From: Acanthaster planci
Taxonomy: Eukaryota; Echinodermata; Asteroidea; Valvatida; Acanthasteridae
DNA: 64,000 bases
Assembly (NCBI RefSeq): GCF_001949145.1
Contig: NW_019091679.1
Span: 31,251 to 95,250, forward strand
Direction: 5' to 3'
Below the pieces are notes generated by a model that worked only from the letters and a program-made list of their open reading frames with translations, had not been told where the DNA came from and did no database searches. Position numbers and translations under genes: made by a program. Below, piece by piece: positions 58,635 through 64,000 of this stretch; positions within the stretch are counted from its first letter, which is position 1; every line of letters begins with the position of its first letter.

Positions 58635-59834
58635 AAGTAACAATAGTCTGGAATGTGTATATGGATTGGACATGTTAGGGGGGTACCCCTCGGTCTCATT
58701 TCTTGCTGGGTATAGTGTCCTTCCTTCATGATCTGATCATGGAGGTCCTCCATGGATTTTAAACTGGTCGATGTATTGCTGACAGGCACTCTTTGTTTAC
58801 ATGATGTTTACTCTCCTATTGAGTCAGTAGGGCCCACGGTTCACTGAGCACCATAGGAAACTGTACACGTAAAGTGCAGTGTCATCCAAACATGACTCCG
58901 CCGCGCCAATGCTAGTGAGTACGTATGACGAAGGACTGCGCTACGCGTTCTCATTTGACCATGCATTTGACCCTCACAGTTTGCACTCCTCTTCTGAAAA
59001 TCCTGGATACCCCCGGAATACCTATATCTATGACTCAACAGAATAAGCTAGGCCAGCGTTTTGTACGACTTATGTCACCGGTCCATACTCAATAAAGTGA
59101 CAGTGAACATGGAACCTGCAAGCCCGTATCATCTCTTCTTGTGAAGGGCAATCGTTCACAACTGCACAACGGTACAAAGAGATCCCGTGTCCTGAGAGAG
59201 CCTGGTCCACTTAACCCGCACGGGCTGGCCAACGGCTGCAGTAGCACATTTAGTAGCAGCAAACGGCCGGTCGCAGTTATGCTACTCTCCTATAGACGTA
59301 AAGTATCGGCAGCCAGTAAATTCGGACGGGAATGTCCTAGAAAATTACTTACATCACGTCAACATCGTCCCCGCGGATCGTCTAAATGAATTTTTTCACA
59401 ACTTGGTGGCAAAGATCTGGACATGCAGGCATATCCACGCGGTGACGCTCGACACTGCGAACACGTAGACTGTTAGGTATATCGGATAGTCTTAGTTCAA
59501 GATTTTGTGAATCCACATGCATTTTGACCTTACTTGTACAGCTTGCGTGAGCTAGAGGGCGTTATCACAACCGGCCGTCTGTGTTTATGGGTGCACTGCA
59601 GTCCATTAATTCAAGTTCGAGCCTTATTGAAAATAGTGTAAAATCAACATTTTTCTGAGCCCAATAACATGCATGCCAACATCCCTGAAGATTCTGAAAC
59701 AAAATTTAAATCATTTTCTGGTCCCTAAATTTTCAATTTCTTTTCATATTTTTGGGTTAACAGATTACGTTTGTTATTATTCCCAGAAAACAGTGATTTT
59801 TTAGAAGTCTGCTTGCAGCCAGTTTCAACTTTAA

Positions 59835-60260
59835 AAAGAGGCAACCCTCAATTTCCTCGGGCACTTATAGGAGTGGCGTATCTAGCTTTTGGTGTGTGGG
59901 GGATTCAAGATTCGGACTCGTTCAACATGATGATGTTGCAGAGAAAAATCGTAAGCGTTACTACCCACGGTTCCGACATCTTTGCTTGTATTTCCTGTGT
60001 TCTCTTGTTTGGGTTTTGGTAAATATACCAATTACTTTCTTTCCTACTCGCCAATGAAGTATCCTTTTTAAAAAACAAAAAATCAAAACAAAAAAACGTC
60101 AGGTGGAGGCAAAGTTGTTGCCTGCCCCTCCGCTGTATACGCCACTACCATTTTTCAACCTTATTTCAGATGGAAGCCTAAAGAACTGGGGCTTTGATCC
60201 TGGCAAATATTCGCACAATATCACCATTTTGGGATCCAAATAATTTCCTTTTTCAAAAGC
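59835..60260. repeat. Dispersed repeat related to 7150-7330, with a nested hAT-like MITE (about 59870-60148)
   Basis: The outer parts share ordered blocks with 7150-7330. Between them, AGTGGCGTAT at the left and ATACGCCACT at the right mark a nested MITE of about 280 bases. The copy near 7150-7330 lacks this insert. Confidence 0.55.
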
Positions 60261-60599
60261 GAGAGGGCCAAAGGTAATTCCGTGCCGCACAGTTTCCAAG
60301 CGCAGTGTGCGGGCGCAACGCATCGTACCTGATGTTGGCCGATGAGTCGAGTGTGATGAATGTTAATATTACAAACAACTTTCAGCAGTGCTCGTTGGGC
60401 ACTATGAACGTGATTCAGACGTGAGTCCTCGAAGTACTGGATGCGGAGACCACTAACTGGCGACTTTTGTAGACTTGGGCCGGCCGGCGACCAGGCTGAA
60501 ATTGGCACGAAATTCGGGCCGGATTTTCGGCTGGACGCTATTTTTACGGCTTCAAGTAATCGTTCACGTAACCGGCAAGAAATTCTACGGAGGCCGATC

Positions 60600-61500
60600 A
60601 CAGCATAGCAGCAAGAGCCGTCAAACATCCACACACAAAAAAATCAATTTTTAAATAAATCCTTCGTTGGTTGGAATGTATCTTAGACATGAAACAACGT
60701 GAACAATTGCGAATCGAGTTTTTTTCTATTTCACCAGCAGGAAACACAGACCGGAACAAAACACTAAGCCTTCGTGCAAAATGAAAGAGGGCGCTATAGT
60801 ATAGACAATAATTTAATGCCAGTGATGACCCAAAATATGTGTACACAATGTGTAAACTGTCTGTAACCTTTTAAGTTACATAAGAAATAATGCAAGTTGG
60901 AACACCCTGACAAAGGACTCCTTGGAAACAGCTTGTTTTGAAGCACAGAAGAACTTGAATGTTTAATACTCCTTAACGGCAGCCCTTGATACAAGTCCAG
61001 AGTCAGTGGTTCGCTGCAATTAATTGACAACGAATACGTGTAAACCTCATATAATATACATGTACATGTGCATCAACCCTAATTAGCACCTGCTTACGTG
61101 ATTAAATAAAGAAAATTACTAACTATAATATGAGTAGAATGAATTTACTTATGTACCTGGTGTACTTGCCACGTGTGGAACCCAAATCACCATTAATACA
61201 AGTATACAATTGTACATGTGACTCCATCTAGTAGACTTATATTAAACAGAACCAGCAATAACCCTCTATGATTTTACAAATGTTACAACCCGTTCCTGTA
61301 GTCCCCTAACCAACCTTTAATTAACACTAATTTAATATTATTCGGTGATTTCTAACATGAGATAATTCTCTGTTCTTACCAACTGTTGCATTCCTAGGGT
61401 TTACTTAGCTAACAAAACTGCCGGTATTGTGGTTCAACCGTCTTCTTACATCACGAGGGAAGACGTTTCTGGAACGCGAGTGTTGATCACACAACATTAC
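60600..61500. other. Gene-free stretch with an inverted relative of 63620-63710
   Basis: 60720-60790 is the reverse complement of sequence like 63630-63710 (sharing CATTTTGCACGAAGGCT and CCGGTCTGTGTTTCC). No gene. Confidence 0.5.
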
Positions 61501-61872
61501 CCAAAGAGGGCGCTATAACAAATTCACGCTGCTACACTATCAATTCATTTTCTCTTAAGGAATTTCGTAGCACGTGAACTGAGTGGTTTGTAAAGAAGAA
61601 GCGTGCATTTAAAAGCTAAGATTCAAAAGAGTGCTGGAATCTATAGTAGAAAGTATGAGACAAGAAAATGCGAAAATAAAAATCGCTCTAGGCCTATTTT
61701 AGCAAATACGTGTATGCATAGGTATCAATTCTCAAAACGGCGACTAACAGCTTCTTCAATGATAATTTCTGAAAAAGATCAAAAGATTCGGAACAAAACA
61801 CTGGGCTGATGTACGTTTTCAGTCGAATGATTCGGCCTACACGCTGTCTTGGCCCAATTGATTTCAGGAGTC

Positions 61873-62130
61873 AACGCACCAGGTTAGGAACCAAAACGGG
61901 AAAATCGGTTTCTGGGCTGATGTCCGTTTTCAAACGATTTTGTACCATCCTAAATTTCAAAAAAGTGTGATTTTCTCTTAAGGGGTATGTAGGGGGACCC
62001 CTGGGCACACTTAATTAGCGCCCCGAATGAGACAGCCTGTGGGTCGAATCTAGGATGGTACAAAATCGTTTAAAAACAAACATCAGCCAAGAAACCGATT
62101 TTCCCCGTTTTTGTTCCCGGGTGCGTTGCA
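61873..62130. repeat. Inverted repeat with arms of about 80 bases
   Basis: 61873-61952 and 62050-62130 pair well (core AACGATTTTGTACCATCCTA against TAGGATGGTACAAAATCGTT). The left arm is also a direct copy of the units at 63716 and 63918. Confidence 0.75.
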
Positions 62131-63715
62131 TCAATATTGTAGCGTGCCCTACTGATTGGTCTCTGACGTTTTCACGGATACATACAGTCAGCCACAACTT
62201 AATCGCCCTTCCGGGCAAGAAACCCCTGATTTATTTCTTTCGACATCACAATACTGTTTTTCACACCAAACTCTAGATACGAGGCTCTAAGCGGGAACTG
62301 CGCATGCGAGAGGCGGGAAAGCCGCGGGCCGTTTTCATACCAACGGGTAGTCTTGGTTTCAAGACGTTAGTGCTTGATGGCGGACACCGTGCATAGTGCG
62401 CCCCCTGACGACTCACAATTAGACTGTACGCCATCTCGCACTAACGTATTGGGAATCTTGCAGCAGCGTTTTAACTGGTTCTTTATTTTTCCTTCGGCTT
62501 TCCAAGGGAAGCAATCAGCACTCGCTAAATTGCATGCGTAATAAATTTTGATGACCTCAACAATACACCGTGGTATGGTCACATGCATCATGGCTGTCTG
62601 CAACGGTCCCGTCAACACAGACATGACAACACAGACGTTCGTACAGAGTTAGCACGGAGTAGAACGGGTGACACTCAGACTAGGTTTGGCCTAGGATATG
62701 ACAGAGGATGCTGTTCTTGGTGACCCATAATCATGAACAGTCAGTATTCCCTCCCCAGCTAACTAAAGCGTCCCTATAGACCTTAACCTTCAAGGACGGA
62801 GTACCCGGACTGCAAGTTGGTTGTCTTTTTCTTGCTGCACGTGTAGGGTTAGGTGTCGCTTGTGTTCGTAATTTGGTCTCATCAGGCCCAGCATGCTCAT
62901 TGTGAGTTGCAAAAAACGAGAACGTATTTATTGTGTGATATCAGACAACGATTTTTTCCCCAATTTTTCTGCCACAAACATCGCAAACGTGATGCGATGT
63001 AGCACAACTGTAGTCCCTAACGATATCTTTTAGAAGAGTGGAAATTTCATGTCTAGTATGGAGTGAAAAATATGTCTCACATGTCACTAATCCCTTCCCA
63101 TAAACCAGACACTATCGACATCGTACTTGCTCGCATGAAGCCGCCATGTTGTTCGAACTTCGAAGTACATGTACATAATTGTATAAATTATAATATTTAA
63201 GAAGATCGGACATTTGCATACAACTGCCACACCCCCATTCCTGCAAGATTCCCAAGACGTTAGTGAGAGTAAGTAAAATCTAGGTGTGCAAGGGCGCTCT
63301 TTAACAGAAATAAAACAACTATCGATCACTGACGTCTTACGCCAAGACTAACCAGCGGGGGAGGGGCCTCCATGTGGGTCCGAGCTGGCGCCCCCACCGG
63401 CCGGACCTGCCGGCGCTACAATATTAGGGAGCGATTTCGATTTTTGCGTTTTCGTGTTTCACACTTTCTAATAGATTCCAGCACTCTTTCATATTTCTGC
63501 TATTAAATTCCATGCTTCGTTACAAACCACCGAGTTCATCTGCCACCAACTTAATAGAAGAGAAATTGACAGTATACAAATTGCGATTCGGTTGGCGAAG
63601 GCATTATTTTGGGGCCATCATTGTCTGTGCAAGCGCCCTCATCCATTTTGCACGAAGGCTCAGTATTTTTTCGTACATATTCCCGGTCTGTGTTTCCGGT
63701 TGGTGATATAATATT

Positions 63716-64000
63716 GATTTCAGGAGTCAGTGCACCCGATAAAGAACAAAGACGGGGAAAATCGCTTTCTGGGCTGATGTCCGTTTTCAAACGATTTTGT
63801 ACCATCCTAGATTTCAAAAAAGTGTGATTTTCTCTCAAGGAATGTGTAGGAGGGACCCCTTGGCACACTTAATTAGCGCCCCGAATCATTGGGCCCACAG
63901 GCTGTCTCAGCCCAATTGATTTCAGGAGTCAGCGCACCCGATTAGGAACAAAGACGGGGAAAATCGCTTTCTGGGCTGATGTCCGTTTTCAAACGATTTT
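63716..64000 (+). repeat. Direct repeat, 202-base period, running off the right edge
   Basis: A unit beginning GATTTCAGGAGTCAG starts at 63716 and again at 63918, nearly identical for the 83 bases that remain. A third relative starts at 61860. The unit contains no coding frame. Confidence 0.8.

Noticed and set aside
58291-58731. A 146-codon plus-strand frame with two Pro-rich repeats
   Set aside because: It is the tandem duplication with poly-C runs read as proline; not a gene.
1-64000. CRISPR arrays, rRNA genes and complete tRNA genes
   Set aside because: No regularly spaced short identical repeats with unique spacers, no rRNA-like stretch and no tRNA with a full cloverleaf were found.

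Overview
The window looks like nuclear DNA of a marine invertebrate animal. An echinoderm or a related deuterostome is my best guess, and that is inference only. The evidence is spliced genes with GT-AG introns, animal gene families (EAPP, SLC35A, SLC46), many TACATGTA palindromes, several MITE families, a decayed BEL/Pao retroelement and a LINE fragment. There is one assembly gap (38198-39162) and a single isolated N (58484).

The left 6.7 kb is unlike the rest. It is an intron-free, tightly packed island of small genes in two convergent blocks: plus strand to 2249, minus strand from 2319 to 6671. The blocks meet at a near-palindromic hairpin that has a T run on either strand. The proteins look like those of a large-DNA-virus-like or Polinton-like element: small membrane-anchored proteins, a coiled-coil membrane protein, a TFIIB-like zinc-ribbon factor and a CxxC-repeat protein. 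No hallmark replication or capsid gene is visible, because the island runs off the left edge. Most genes are broken once or more, by in-frame stops or by frame changes that often fall in A/T runs, so this is probably an old integrated copy. A GCGA-rich motif recurs in linker positions of several unrelated genes. I think this island is the most novel part of the window.

From 6.8 to 12.5 kb there is repeat-derived, gene-poor DNA. It includes a degenerate periodic array near 10.5-11.3 kb and a possible histidine-phosphatase-like exon on the minus strand. A five-exon SLC35A-type nucleotide-sugar transporter gene (12479-18185) and a four-exon EAPP gene (20143-24857) follow. I could assemble both in frame from the splice signals.

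From 25 to 39 kb the DNA is intergenic, with MITEs, a BEL/Pao remnant and two isolated SLC46-type exon loci. Two full SLC46-like transporter genes then lie tail to tail (40199-44713 plus strand; 46600-52587 minus strand). They share exon sizes almost exactly, so they are tandem paralogs. The LINE fragment sits inside an intron of the plus-strand copy. From 52.6 kb to the right edge I see only repeats and inverted repeats.

The host genes have no common pathway: a Golgi/ER-type sugar-nucleotide carrier, a nuclear E2F-associated phosphoprotein and plasma-membrane or lysosomal-type MFS carriers. In the left island the gene set suggests late structural or membrane components plus the element's own transcription factor.
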